DNA of 41,179 nucleotides, from NCBI GenBank assembly GCA_902534465.1, contig CACAPU010000009.1, forward strand, positions 1-41,179, in the 5' to 3' direction. Origin of the DNA: an uncultured Pelagibacteraceae bacterium. Lineage in GTDB: Bacteria > Pseudomonadota > Alphaproteobacteria > Pelagibacterales > Pelagibacteraceae. This document shows positions 21,752 through 29,696 of this stretch, one piece after another. The notes under the pieces are model-generated. The model made no database searches. It saw only the letters and a program-made list of their open reading frames with translations, and was not told the origin of the DNA. A program made the translations under genes and the position numbers. Numbering within the stretch: the first letter of the stretch is position 1; the number at the start of each line of letters is the position of its first letter.

Positions 21752-22643
21752 TCCAATATATCTAGCTTCTCTATACTTGGTGCTAGCTTGTTTATTTTGG
21801 GCTGGTAATTTTATAGTCGGTAAAGCAGCAAGTATTATTGACATACCTCCAATATCATTAAATTTTTATAGATGGTTTTTAGCTTGGCTAGTTTTACTCC
21901 CATTTACTTATAAGGAATTATTAAGTAAGAAAAAAATTATATTGGATAATATTTTCTTATTTTCAGTTTTAGGAATATTAGCTGTGAGTGTATTTAATTC
22001 TGCCCTTTTTTATTCTTTAAGACATACTCAAGTAATAACTGGAGTGCTTATGATATCAACAGTCCCGGTTATGATAATATTATTTTCATCTTTACTTAAA
22101 ATTGAGAAAACAAATTTCTTTCAAATAACCGGTGTATTTCTTTCACTTACAGGTGTTTTGTTTATAATAACCAAGGCAAACTTAAACAATTTATTAAATT
22201 TATCGTTTAATAAGGGGGATATTTTTGCATTGATTGCCATGTTTGCTTGGTCACTATATTCAACTCTCTTAAAAAAAAAAGAATTTAATATATCTCCAAT
22301 TTCTCTATTACAGGTCGTTATAACTTTTGGAGTTATTTTTTTAATTCCTATGTATTTTATTGACTACAGTTTAGGAAGCACGATCAAATTAGAATCCTCT
22401 TTTTATTTAGTTTTGTTTTATGTTGTTTTTTTTCCTGGTTTAATCTCGTTCTTATTTTGGATAAAGGGTGTAAAATTAATTGGCGCAAATAGATCTGGAG
22501 TTTTTTTACATTTGATGCCCATACTAGGCGCTATAATGGCTATGATAATTTTCAATGAGAAAATATTATTTTATCATTTCTTAGGTGCAATTTTTATTAT
22601 TGCTGGTATTACAATCTCGAATAAAAAAACTCAAAATGCTTAA
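21738..22643 (+). CDS. EamA/DMT-family membrane transporter
   Basis: Ten hydrophobic helices in 301 residues, arranged as two EamA repeats: LACLFWAGNFIVGKAA near the start and ALIAMFAWSLYSTLLKKKE in the middle, each an EamA signature. Such proteins usually export metabolites, amino acids or nucleotide-sugars; the substrate cannot be told. It overlaps the oxidoreductase gene by 14 bases and the next dehydrogenase gene by 8, so it is translated as part of the catabolic run. Confidence 0.88.
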   Translation: MKTLSPIYLASLYLVLACLFWAGNFIVGKAASIIDIPPISLNFYRWFLAWLVLLPFTYKELLSKKKIILDNIFLFSVLGILAVSVFNSALFYSLRHTQVITGVLMISTVPVMIILFSSLLKIEKTNFFQITGVFLSLTGVLFIITKANLNNLLNLSFNKGDIFALIAMFAWSLYSTLLKKKEFNISPISLLQVVITFGVIFLIPMYFIDYSLGSTIKLESSFYLVLFYVVFFPGLISFLFWIKGVKLIGANRSGVFLHLMPILGAIMAMIIFNEKILFYHFLGAIFIIAGITISNKKTQNA

Positions 22644-23586
22644 AGTTGCTATTTTAGACGATTACCAAAACATTGCTCAAGAATTTATTGATTTGAAAAA
22701 TCTTTCATCAAAATTTGATATCGAGATTTTTAGTGAACCTTTTGAAAACGAGGACGAAGCTATAGAAAAATTAAAAGAATTTGAAGCTCTGCTTATTATG
22801 AGAGAAAGAACGTTAATTACTTCAAATATTATTAAAAGTTTAAAAAAACTAAAATACATCTCTACAAGCGGAATGAGAAATAAAGCCATAGATCTTGAAG
22901 CAGCAAAAAAAGCTAAAATTATTGTTACAGGCACAGAAATCAATTCAAATCCAACATGTGAATTAACTTGGGCCTTAATTTTAGGACTAGCAAGAAATAT
23001 TAAAGTAGAAGTTGACAATATGTACCAAGGCTATTGGCAGACAACAGTGGGAGTTGAATTAAAAGGAAAAATTCTTGGTCTTATTGGTTTAGGAAAAGTT
23101 GGATCTCAAGTTGCCAAAATTGGAAAAGCGTTTGGTATGCAAGTAATGGCATGGAGTGAAAATCTCAGTCTAGATAAATGTAAAGAGCTTGATGTTTTAC
23201 CTTCAAGCAAAGAAGATATAATCCAAAATTCTGATTTCATATCAATTCATGTACAGGGAGGAGAAAGATATAAAGATTGTTTTAAACTTCCTGAGTTTGA
23301 TAAAATGAAAAAAACAGCCTTTTTGATTAATACTTCAAGAGGTCCGATTGTAAATGAAGATGATTTGATTATAGCACTTTCAACTAATGTTATTGCTGGT
23401 GCAGGAATTGATGTTTATGATAAAGAGCCTTTGCCTGCTGGTCACAAATTAAGATTTGTACCTAATGCACTTTTGCTTCCACACTTAGGCTATGTAACGG
23501 CAGAAAATTATTCTATTTTTTATACACAGATGATTGAAAATTTAGAAGCTTGTGTTGATGGTAAGCCTATAAGAGAAATAAAGTAA
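22636..23586 (+). CDS. D-2-hydroxyacid dehydrogenase, NAD-dependent
   Basis: Oxidoreductase of the phosphoglycerate/glycerate dehydrogenase type, interconverting a D-2-hydroxy acid and a 2-oxo acid. An open frame runs up to 22585, but I chose the ATG at 22636 because the family fold begins there (MLKVAILDDYQN); the extra upstream residues are frame-shifted EamA coding sequence. It is then 316 residues. NAD-binding GLIGLGKVGSQVAK carries glycines 151, 153 and 156. Catalytic Arg235 (NTSRGPIVNE), Glu264 (DVYDKEPLP) and His283 (LLPHLGYVT) are present. The substrate is unknown. It overlaps the EamA gene by 8 bases. Confidence 0.9.
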   Translation: MLKVAILDDYQNIAQEFIDLKNLSSKFDIEIFSEPFENEDEAIEKLKEFEALLIMRERTLITSNIIKSLKKLKYISTSGMRNKAIDLEAAKKAKIIVTGTEINSNPTCELTWALILGLARNIKVEVDNMYQGYWQTTVGVELKGKILGLIGLGKVGSQVAKIGKAFGMQVMAWSENLSLDKCKELDVLPSSKEDIIQNSDFISIHVQGGERYKDCFKLPEFDKMKKTAFLINTSRGPIVNEDDLIIALSTNVIAGAGIDVYDKEPLPAGHKLRFVPNALLLPHLGYVTAENYSIFYTQMIENLEACVDGKPIREIK

Positions 23587-23587
23587 A

Positions 23588-24493
23588 GTGGAATTACCAG
23601 TTGTAAATCATCCCGATTATGAAGCAAAGATTGGTGATGATAATAAATTTCCAATTAAAAAATTTGGTGAATTAGCAAATTTTCTTAAAAAAGAAAAAGT
23701 AGTTAAAAAATTTTATAAACCCGAGCCATGTTCATTCGATACACTAAAAGAGGTTCACTCGGCAGAGTATATTCTAAAAATTAAAAATAAAACATTAGAA
23801 GAAACACTAGTTAAAAAAATAGGCTTTCCTTTAGTTGATAGTGTCGTAAGAAGATCTTTAGTTGCAACAGGTGGAACCGTGTTAGCTTCTAAATTGGCCA
23901 TTAATTATGGAATAGCTTGTAATACTGCTGGTGGAAGCCACCATGCAATATATGATGAGGGAGCAGGATTTTGTGTTTTTAATGATGTAGCTGTCGCTGC
24001 AAAATATCTTTTAAATAGAGGACTGGCTAATAAAATTCTCATTTTAGATCTTGATGTTCACCAAGGAAATGGAAATGCAGAAATATTTAAAAACGAAAAT
24101 AATGTTTTTACATTTAGCATGCACTCAAAAGTAAATTACCCTCCTATAAAATCAAAAGGTGATTTAGATGTTGAGCTTGAACAAGACATGGAAGACGAGC
24201 AATACTTGGATATTTTAAAAAAGAATTTAATTTTCTTGAACGATTTTAATTTTGATTTTGTATTTTATATTGCAGGTGTTGATATTCATTTAGCCGATAG
24301 ATTAGGCAAGTTAAAAATTACCGATATTGGCATTAACAGAAGAGATGAAATGGTTATTAAAAACTTTTTTGAAAGAAGAATTCCTATTTGTGGTGTTTTA
24401 GGGGGTGGTTATAATAAAGATTTTGAAAAACTTATTGAATTACACGCAAGTTTACATAAAAATTGTGCAAAATATTTAAATGGAAAAAAATAA
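23588..24493 (+). CDS. HDAC-fold deacylase (AcuC/acetylpolyamine hydrolase type)
   Basis: Zinc hydrolase of the histone deacetylase superfamily; bacterial members remove acetyl groups from polyamines, lysines or small amines. Visible: catalytic His118-His119 in TAGGSHHA, GAGFCVFNDVAVAA, zinc ligands Asp156 and His158 in LDLDVHQGNG, third ligand Asp232 in AGVDIHLADRLG, and active-site Tyr275 in LGGGY. Length 301 is normal for the short bacterial class. The start is GTG at 23588, one base after the preceding stop; the N-terminus (VVNHPDYEAKIGDDNKFPIKKF) fits the family. It overlaps msrB by 14 bases. The substrate cannot be told from sequence. Confidence 0.9.
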   Translation: MELPVVNHPDYEAKIGDDNKFPIKKFGELANFLKKEKVVKKFYKPEPCSFDTLKEVHSAEYILKIKNKTLEETLVKKIGFPLVDSVVRRSLVATGGTVLASKLAINYGIACNTAGGSHHAIYDEGAGFCVFNDVAVAAKYLLNRGLANKILILDLDVHQGNGNAEIFKNENNVFTFSMHSKVNYPPIKSKGDLDVELEQDMEDEQYLDILKKNLIFLNDFNFDFVFYIAGVDIHLADRLGKLKITDIGINRRDEMVIKNFFERRIPICGVLGGGYNKDFEKLIELHASLHKNCAKYLNGKK

Positions 24494-24848
24494 CCCAAAT
24501 TTATCAGATCAACAAAAAAAAGTTTTATTTGAAGAAGCAACAGAGTCTCCAGGTTCTAGCGATTTAAATTTTGAAAAGAGAGAGGGTAGTTATTATTGTG
24601 CAAATTGCGAAACAAAATTATTTGATTCTAATACCAAGTATGAAAGTGGTTCAGGATGGCCTTCATTTTACGAGTCTCTCCCTGATGTATTTGAAACTAA
24701 AACTGATCATCATATTGGATATGCTAGGACTGAATATCACTGTAAAAAATGTGGCGGTCACCATGGGCATATTTTTGATGATGGACCACAGCCAACTGGT
24801 AAAAGATATTGCAATAACGGGGTGTGCCTAGTTTTCAAACCAAAATAA
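24480..24848 (+). CDS. msrB: Peptide methionine-R-sulfoxide reductase
   Basis: Repairs oxidised methionine (R epimer). At 122 residues the whole family fold is present: zinc-binding C40-x2-C43 and C88-x2-C91, substrate motif SGSGWPSFYE, HIGYARTEYHC, HHGHIFDDGPQPTGKRYC and catalytic Cys111. A further Cys116 lies five residues later (RYCNNGVCLVF). No signal peptide, so cytoplasmic. It overlaps the deacylase gene by 14 bases, implying coupled translation. Confidence 0.96.
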   Translation: MEKNNPNLSDQQKKVLFEEATESPGSSDLNFEKREGSYYCANCETKLFDSNTKYESGSGWPSFYESLPDVFETKTDHHIGYARTEYHCKKCGGHHGHIFDDGPQPTGKRYCNNGVCLVFKPK

Positions 24849-24861
24849 TTGATTTCAAATT

Positions 24862-26097
24862 ATGAATTTAATTGAAATACAAAATAAGATTATTTCTGAA
24901 AAAATTAAGCTCAGAAAAAAATCAAAAAACTTTGTTAATAATTTTAAAAAAATTGAAAAATATATTCAAAAAGAAGTTGCGATAATTAAACAGTCAAAAG
25001 ACTCAATTATCCCAGAAATAGAATTTAAAGATATTTCAAATAAGGATCAAATGACAATTAAAGATAAAGTATTTAAGCGTGGCTGTGTAATCATTAGAAA
25101 TGTTTTTGATAAAAAAAAGGTGAGAGAATTAAATGAAGATTTAGATAAATATGTCTTGGAAAATAATTATTTTGAAGACCAAAAAAAAAAGATAGGTATA
25201 GACGAATACTTTAGCGACTTAAAATCAGGAAAACCTCAAATTTTTGGGTTGTATTGGTCTAAAGCTCAATCAGAAATTAGACATTCTAAAGAAATGGAAA
25301 TTGTTAAAAAATGGTTAAATAATCTTTGGAACTATAATTATGAGGGTAAAAATGTATTTGATCCAAATAGAGAACTTGTTTACGCAGATCGAGTGAGAAG
25401 AAGAGAACCAGGAGATGATACATTAGGTTTATCCCCACATTGTGATGCTGGGTCAATTGAAAGATGGACAGATAAAGCTTATCAAAAAATTTACAATGAT
25501 ATTTTTTCAGACAATTTCGAAAATTTTAATCCATATGATGCAAAATATAGAGATGAAACAATTGAATTTGAATCGCCAGCAGTAGCACATGTATTTAGAA
25601 CATTTCAAGGATGGACTGCATTAACAGAACAAGGTCCGAATGATGGAACTTTACAATTAATTCCTATTGTAAAAGGAATGTCATACGTTTTAACAAGAGC
25701 ATTACTAGATGATGTACCTGAAAATGAATTATGTGGATCAAAAGCAGGAAAAGCTTTATCGATAAATGAAAAATATCATAGTTTGTTACTAGAGGGTTTA
25801 ATCTCAATTCCAAAAATGAAACCGGGAGACACTATTTGGTGGCATCCGGATGTAGTACATGCAGTTGAGGAAAAACATCAAGGTAAAAATTACTCAAACG
25901 TTGTTTATGTTGGAGCAACACCTTATTGTAAAAAAAATATTGATTACATAAAAAAACAATCAAAAAAATTTATTGAAGGCAAAAGCCCACCTGATTTTGC
26001 TCCTGAAGATTATGAAGTAAATTATAAAGGTAGAATCACAGTAAATGATTTAAGTGAATTAGCAAAAAAACAATTAGGATTAGTTGATTGGAATTAA
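24862..26097 (+). CDS. DUF1479 protein, probable Fe(II)/2-oxoglutarate oxygenase
   Basis: At 411 residues it matches the DUF1479 family (E. coli YbiU size), which has the cupin fold of Fe(II)/2-oxoglutarate oxygenases. The candidate metal site is HxD in SPHCDAGSIERW (near residue 193) and a distal His in WWHPDVVHAVE; a following SNVVYVGATPYC strand is also family-like. A basic helical region of about 60 residues precedes the domain. The substrate is unknown. It starts 13 bases after msrB and ends one base from the convergent glutaredoxin gene, with no terminator between. Confidence 0.8.
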   Translation: MNLIEIQNKIISEKIKLRKKSKNFVNNFKKIEKYIQKEVAIIKQSKDSIIPEIEFKDISNKDQMTIKDKVFKRGCVIIRNVFDKKKVRELNEDLDKYVLENNYFEDQKKKIGIDEYFSDLKSGKPQIFGLYWSKAQSEIRHSKEMEIVKKWLNNLWNYNYEGKNVFDPNRELVYADRVRRREPGDDTLGLSPHCDAGSIERWTDKAYQKIYNDIFSDNFENFNPYDAKYRDETIEFESPAVAHVFRTFQGWTALTEQGPNDGTLQLIPIVKGMSYVLTRALLDDVPENELCGSKAGKALSINEKYHSLLLEGLISIPKMKPGDTIWWHPDVVHAVEEKHQGKNYSNVVYVGATPYCKKNIDYIKKQSKKFIEGKSPPDFAPEDYEVNYKGRITVNDLSELAKKQLGLVDWN

Positions 26098-26098
26098 T

Positions 26099-26353
26099 TT
26101 ATTTTAAAGATGCTTCTAATTGACCATTTTTTTCAAGATCTCTAAGTTCTTGATAACCCCCAATATGTTCATCGTTAAAAAAAATTTGGGGAATTGTTCT
26201 TCTTCCGTTAGCTTTTTGTATCATTTCATCTCTAAGCTCTGGACCTGTAGATACATCAATAACTTTGTATTCAAGATTATTTCTTTTTAATAATCTTTTT
26301 GCAGCATCACAGAATGCACACATCGGTCCTGAATACATTGTTATATTTTTCAT
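26099..26353 (-). CDS. grxC: Glutaredoxin 3-type dithiol glutaredoxin
   Basis: Small thiol reductase (84 residues) using glutathione. Active-site C12-A-F-C15 in SGPMCAFCDAAKRLL, the cis-proline loop RRTIPQIFFND, and the glutathione-binding HIGGYQELRDLEKNGQL all match GrxC. The common CPYC or CPFC centre is here CAFC, with Ala in place of Pro, which should change its redox potential. It lies downstream of the DUF2805 gene on the minus strand with a 28-base gap, so the two are probably co-transcribed. Confidence 0.93.
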   Translation of the reverse strand: MKNITMYSGPMCAFCDAAKRLLKRNNLEYKVIDVSTGPELRDEMIQKANGRRTIPQIFFNDEHIGGYQELRDLEKNGQLEASLK

Positions 26354-26381
26354 ACTTTAGATATAATTATATTTTTTGATT

Positions 26382-26681
26382 TTACCAGTTATGAATTTCA
26401 TTTTTCTTTATCTTAACTCTTATTTGTTTTCTTGAATATTCAAACTTTTTTCTATGTTTAATACTCTGTGAATTTACTCTTTTTCTCCATAGTCTAAAAG
26501 AAGAAGGTTTTAAACTTCTTCTCATAATCTTAATTACCTCAGATTCTGTTTTTCCAGTTTTTTTTTCTATATCTTCAAATGTAATTCTATCAGCCCATGC
26601 CGCCCAAATGACCCAGTCTGGACTACCAGGTTTTGGCTCAGGATTTTTAACTCTGGTTGTGGGCCTGTGACTTTTTTTCAT
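26382..26681 (-). CDS. DUF2805 (TIGR03643) family protein
   Basis: A 99-residue basic protein. The conserved core is at about residues 20-70: PDWVIWAAWADRITFEDIE, then a helix-turn-helix-like KKTGKTESEVIKIMRRSLKPSSFRLWRKRV. These match the DUF2805 family, of unknown function; the core looks like a small DNA- or RNA-binding domain (inference). The Lys/Arg-rich tail after residue 75 is longer than in most members I recall. Divergent from the RhtB/LysE gene at 26800 across a 118-base gap. Confidence 0.8.
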   Translation of the reverse strand: MKKSHRPTTRVKNPEPKPGSPDWVIWAAWADRITFEDIEKKTGKTESEVIKIMRRSLKPSSFRLWRKRVNSQSIKHRKKFEYSRKQIRVKIKKNEIHNW

Positions 26682-26696
26682 AAAATTCCAGTAATC

Positions 26697-26725
26697 TTGA
26701 AATAAATAAATAATGCAAATTTATA
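26697..26725 (+). promoter_or_regulatory. Candidate promoter for the RhtB/LysE exporter gene
   Basis: TTGAAA (26697-26702), a 17-base spacer and TTTATA (26720-26725). The expected transcript start near 26732 would give a leader of about 68 bases holding the hairpin at 26749-26795. A 6-base inverted repeat ATGATA/TATCAT (26731-26743) lies at the expected start and could be an operator. By eye only. Confidence 0.35.
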
Positions 26726-26748
26726 TGCTTATGATATTATCATTTTTA

Positions 26749-26795
26749 GATAGTCCTATCTAGCCATCTTTAGCTCCCGGTTTTTTAGGGCTATC
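26749..26795 (+). promoter_or_regulatory. Possible structured mRNA leader hiding the exporter's ribosome-binding site
   Basis: GATAGTCC (26749-26756) can pair over eight bases (one G-U) with GGGCTATC (26788-26795). The GGG belongs to AGGG (26787-26790), the only Shine-Dalgarno-like site, nine bases before the ATG at 26800. Two inner elements, TAGCC (26761-26765) and TAGCTCC (26771-26777, one bulge), can pair with the same right arm, so alternative folds are possible. It matches no riboswitch class that I recognise. Confidence 0.4.
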
Positions 26796-26799
26796 CATC

Positions 26800-27414
26800 A
26801 TGCTTCCGTTGAATTATTTTCTATATCTTCAAATTATCCTATTCATGTTTATCACTCCTGGAACTCCTAGGATTGTAATCATTTCATATTCTATGAATTA
26901 TGGTGTTAGAAATTGTGTTTGGACTGCACTAGGAGATGTTACTGCAAATATTATTCAAGCATGTCTTGTAATTTTTGTAATTGGATCTTTTATCTCTGAT
27001 AATCCAACTTTATTAAATATTTTTAAATGGTTTGGTGTGATTTATATACTTTACCTAGCATTAGACATTTATAAATCTAAACCTAAAGATATTAACTCAA
27101 GTGAAACTTTACAAAAAAGTTCATTATCCTTTTTTAAAGATGGTTTTTTAGTTGCGGGCACTAGTCCTAAAGCTTGGATGTTCTTCCCTTTTATTTTTCC
27201 TCAATTCATTGATTTCAATTCAAATTACGTTGCACAATTTTTAATTTTAATAACAACTTATGTAATATTAGATTTTTTATCTTTGGTTGGTTATGCGGTC
27301 ATAGCAAATAAAATGATTATATGGGTTAAAGCAAAAGCAAAGGTCATAAACACAATTTCTGCGTGCGTCCTAATTGTTATAGCTCTTATAATTGCATTTA
27401 TGCAACAATATTGA
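26800..27414 (+). CDS. RhtB/LysE-family amino-acid exporter
   Basis: Inner-membrane exporter of 204 residues with about six hydrophobic helices. The first helix ends in the family motif FITPGTPRIVIISYSMNYG (TPGP-type), and GTSPKAWMFFPFIFPQF in the middle matches the second conserved loop. Members export threonine, homoserine, lysine or other amino acids; which one is unclear. The start is the ATG at 26800, in line with the family N-terminus. It has a candidate structured leader and precedes the Liv importer operon by 88 bases. Confidence 0.87.
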   Translation: MLPLNYFLYLQIILFMFITPGTPRIVIISYSMNYGVRNCVWTALGDVTANIIQACLVIFVIGSFISDNPTLLNIFKWFGVIYILYLALDIYKSKPKDINSSETLQKSSLSFFKDGFLVAGTSPKAWMFFPFIFPQFIDFNSNYVAQFLILITTYVILDFLSLVGYAVIANKMIIWVKAKAKVINTISACVLIVIALIIAFMQQY

Positions 27415-27438
27415 CCATTAATGCGATACTACTGTTAC

Positions 27439-27467
27439 TTGAAAAAAAACTAAATTATTAGTTTAAT
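27439..27467 (+). promoter_or_regulatory. Candidate promoter and operator for the first Liv operon
   Basis: TTGAAA (27439-27444), a 17-base spacer and TTTAAT (27462-27467). A perfect 7-base inverted repeat AAACTAA-ATTA-TTAGTTT (27447-27464) fills the spacer and runs into the -10 box, the usual place for a repressor operator. It could instead be a weak AT-rich hairpin ending the upstream gene, but no T run follows. Confidence 0.45.
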
Positions 27468-27490
27468 AAGGTTTAAATTAATTAATTAAT

Positions 27491-27500
27491 AAGAGGAGAT
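27491..27500 (+). promoter_or_regulatory. Strong Shine-Dalgarno site of the binding-protein gene
   Basis: AAGAGGAGAT, with GAGG/GGAG centred about eight bases before the ATG at 27503. With the ilvC site it is one of two strong ribosome-binding sites in the window, fitting the high expression expected for a periplasmic binding protein. Confidence 0.75.
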
Positions 27501-27502
27501 AA

Positions 27503-28741
27503 ATGAAAATTAAAAACATTATAATTACATTTGTTTCTGCAATAGCAATTTTATTTTCAACTTCAGTTGTTTCATTTGCAAAAGTTGTTGGTGATAAAAT
27601 TATCCTAGGTGCCGCAATTTCTTTAACTGGAAAATATTCATCTAACGGAGTTCACACTCAAAACGGTTATAACATGGCCGTTGATAGAATTAACGAGATG
27701 GGTGGTGTTAAAGTTGGAGGAAAAACTTACAAGTTTGATATTATCTATTACGATGATGAGTCAAATCCAAAAAGAGCAGCACAACTTGCAGAAAGATTAA
27801 TTTCACAAGATGGTGTTGAGTTTATGCTTGGTCCATACAGTTCAGGTTTAACAAAAGCAATTGCGCCTGTAACAGAGAAATATGGTGTTCCAATGGTTGA
27901 GGCTAATGGTGCATCAAGATCTTTATTTACTAAAGGTTATAAATATTTATTTGCAGTGCTTGCGCCAGCAAACTTATATTTAGATGTTGCAATTGAAACA
28001 GCCGTAGCGCTGAATGGTGGAAAAGGTGTAAGAATTGCTCAAGCTTTCGAGCAAGATGCATTCTCACAGGACGTTAGATTAGGAATTCTAGATGCAGCAG
28101 AAAGAACTGGATCTAAAATCATAATTGATGATAAACTACCAAAAGAGCTAAATGATATGGCTGCAACTTTAGCAAAAGTTAAAGCTGTTAAGCCAGATGT
28201 ATTAGTTGTATCGGGTCATACAAAAGGTGCATTAACTGCAATCAGACAAATAGCTGAAATGAAAGTTGATGTTCCAATGTTAGCAATGACACACTGTGAT
28301 GCTGCAAAATTATCTAAGCAACATGGTAAGAACTCACAATACGCACTTTGTGCATCTCAGTGGCATAAAACATTAACTTACAAAGATGATTTCTTCAAAG
28401 ACGGTATGACATATGCTGCGGACTTTGAGAAATTATTTGGTTATGATCCGCCATATCAATCAGCAGAATCATCAGCTGCTTTATTAGTATTCAAAGATGC
28501 ATTTGAAAGAGCAAATACTTTTGATCAAAAAAAAGTAAGAGATGCTCTTGCAGCTACTAATATGCAAACATTCTATGGAAATATTAAGTTTGCCGAGGGT
28601 GGTCAGAACGTTGACAAACCAATGGTACTTTTCCAAGTAATGTGTGATGACGCAGGAAAATGTGAAAATAAAGTTGTTGCTCCATTAAAATGGGCTTCAG
28701 CAGAATTAATTCACCCAATTCCTAAGTGGTCTGAAAGATAA
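27503..28741 (+). CDS. Liv-type periplasmic amino-acid binding protein
   Basis: Type I periplasmic binding protein for an ABC importer of the branched-chain/hydrophobic amino acid (HAAT) class. The signal peptide covers about residues 1-26 (ITFVSAIAILFSTSVVSFA, cut before KVV). The mature part starts with ILGAAISLTGKYSSNG and continues NGYNMAVDRINEMGG, YDDESNPKRAAQLAERLI and FMLGPYSSGLTKAIAPVTE, all typical of LivJ/LivK-like proteins. At 412 residues it is slightly longer than LivK. The ligand cannot be read off: it may be branched-chain amino acids, other amino acids or an amide. A terminator right after it separates it from the permease genes. Confidence 0.9.
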   Translation: MKIKNIIITFVSAIAILFSTSVVSFAKVVGDKIILGAAISLTGKYSSNGVHTQNGYNMAVDRINEMGGVKVGGKTYKFDIIYYDDESNPKRAAQLAERLISQDGVEFMLGPYSSGLTKAIAPVTEKYGVPMVEANGASRSLFTKGYKYLFAVLAPANLYLDVAIETAVALNGGKGVRIAQAFEQDAFSQDVRLGILDAAERTGSKIIIDDKLPKELNDMAATLAKVKAVKPDVLVVSGHTKGALTAIRQIAEMKVDVPMLAMTHCDAAKLSKQHGKNSQYALCASQWHKTLTYKDDFFKDGMTYAADFEKLFGYDPPYQSAESSAALLVFKDAFERANTFDQKKVRDALAATNMQTFYGNIKFAEGGQNVDKPMVLFQVMCDDAGKCENKVVAPLKWASAELIHPIPKWSER

Positions 28742-28755
28742 TTAAAAATAATATT

Positions 28756-28784
28756 AGCCCCCTAGCAATAGGGGGCTTTTTTTT
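28756..28784 (+). terminator. Intrinsic terminator between the binding-protein gene and the permease genes
   Basis: AGCCCCCTA (28756-28764), loop GCAA, TAGGGGGCT (28769-28777): nine perfect pairs capped by a GNRA tetraloop, followed by eight T (28777-28784). It is the strongest hairpin in the window. Lying inside the operon, it should stop most transcripts and keep the permeases and ATPases below the binding protein. Confidence 0.93.
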
Positions 28785-28802
28785 ATATAGCATTTAGAAA
28801 TT

Positions 28803-29696
28803 ATGGATTTTTTAATTTTCCAAGTTCCGATGTTAACTTTACAAGCTGTGCTAGATGGTTTGTTGCTTGGAATTTTATTTGCTTTAATTGCCTATGGAAT
28901 GGCTCTCCAATGGGGAGTAATGAATATAATTAATATTGCTCAAGGTGATTTAGTTATATTAGGAGGATACATTGCATACTTTATGTATCTGTATGGAATT
29001 CATCCCGCATGGGGAGTAATAGTTTCACCAATAATAATGTATTTTGTTGGTGTAATAATTTATAAACTAGTAATTAATAAAGTAGTTGATAGAGATCTAT
29101 TCATTTCGATTTTAGCAACTTTTGGAATTAGTATCTTATTCATGCAATTAATGAACTTTGCATTTGGTGCAGATGTCGTCCTTGCAAACTCAGGATATGG
29201 TACAACTATGCTGTTTGATAACTCTGTTACATTGCCAAATTCAAAGATTTTTTCAGCATTTATAAGTATTGTGTTTGCTATAGGGCTTGTGATTTATATG
29301 AAAAAATCTAAGCTTGGAAGGGCTATTAGAGCTACAGCTCAAAATGCTAGAGCTGCAAAAATATTAGGTGTAGATACTGAAAAAGTTTATGCAGCAACTT
29401 TTGGAATAAATGCTGCTCTTTGTGGAGTAGCTGGAGCACTTATTTCTATTACATTTACTATACACCCTTATATGGGTCTACCATATACAATAAGATCTTT
29501 CATGATAGTAATTGTTGCTGGATTAGGAAATTTACCTGGTGTTGCAATGTCAGGTATGGGTTTAGGTGTATTTGAGGAGTTTGCAGATTATATTTTAGGA
29601 ACAGAATTTAGAATTGGATCAGTGTTTTTACTGCTAGTTTTAATTCTTGTTTATAGAAGATTTAAACTTTCACGAAAGAGGGAGTATTTAAAGTGA
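28803..29696 (+). CDS. livH: Liv-type ABC permease, LivH-like (system A)
   Basis: Inner-membrane permease of a HAAT-class importer, 297 residues with about eight helices. It opens with LQAVLDGLLLGILFALIAYGMALQWGVMNIINIAQGDLVILGGY, split here as the family start, and carries GRAIRATAQNARAAKILGVD, the cytoplasmic EAA-like loop that contacts the ATPases. It starts 62 bases after the binding-protein stop, beyond the terminator. Its stop overlaps the GTG of the small unknown gene by four bases. Confidence 0.92.
   Translation: MDFLIFQVPMLTLQAVLDGLLLGILFALIAYGMALQWGVMNIINIAQGDLVILGGYIAYFMYLYGIHPAWGVIVSPIIMYFVGVIIYKLVINKVVDRDLFISILATFGISILFMQLMNFAFGADVVLANSGYGTTMLFDNSVTLPNSKIFSAFISIVFAIGLVIYMKKSKLGRAIRATAQNARAAKILGVDTEKVYAATFGINAALCGVAGALISITFTIHPYMGLPYTIRSFMIVIVAGLGNLPGVAMSGMGLGVFEEFADYILGTEFRIGSVFLLLVLILVYRRFKLSRKREYLK

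Noticed and set aside
22585..22635. Upstream start for the D-2-hydroxyacid dehydrogenase giving 17 extra residues.
   Set aside because: The extra residues lie inside EamA coding sequence and precede the conserved N-terminus at 22636.
27477..27490. AATTAATTAATTAAT short tandem repeat before the Liv binding-protein gene.
   Set aside because: Only a few four-base units in an AT-rich leader; no sign of a longer repeat array.
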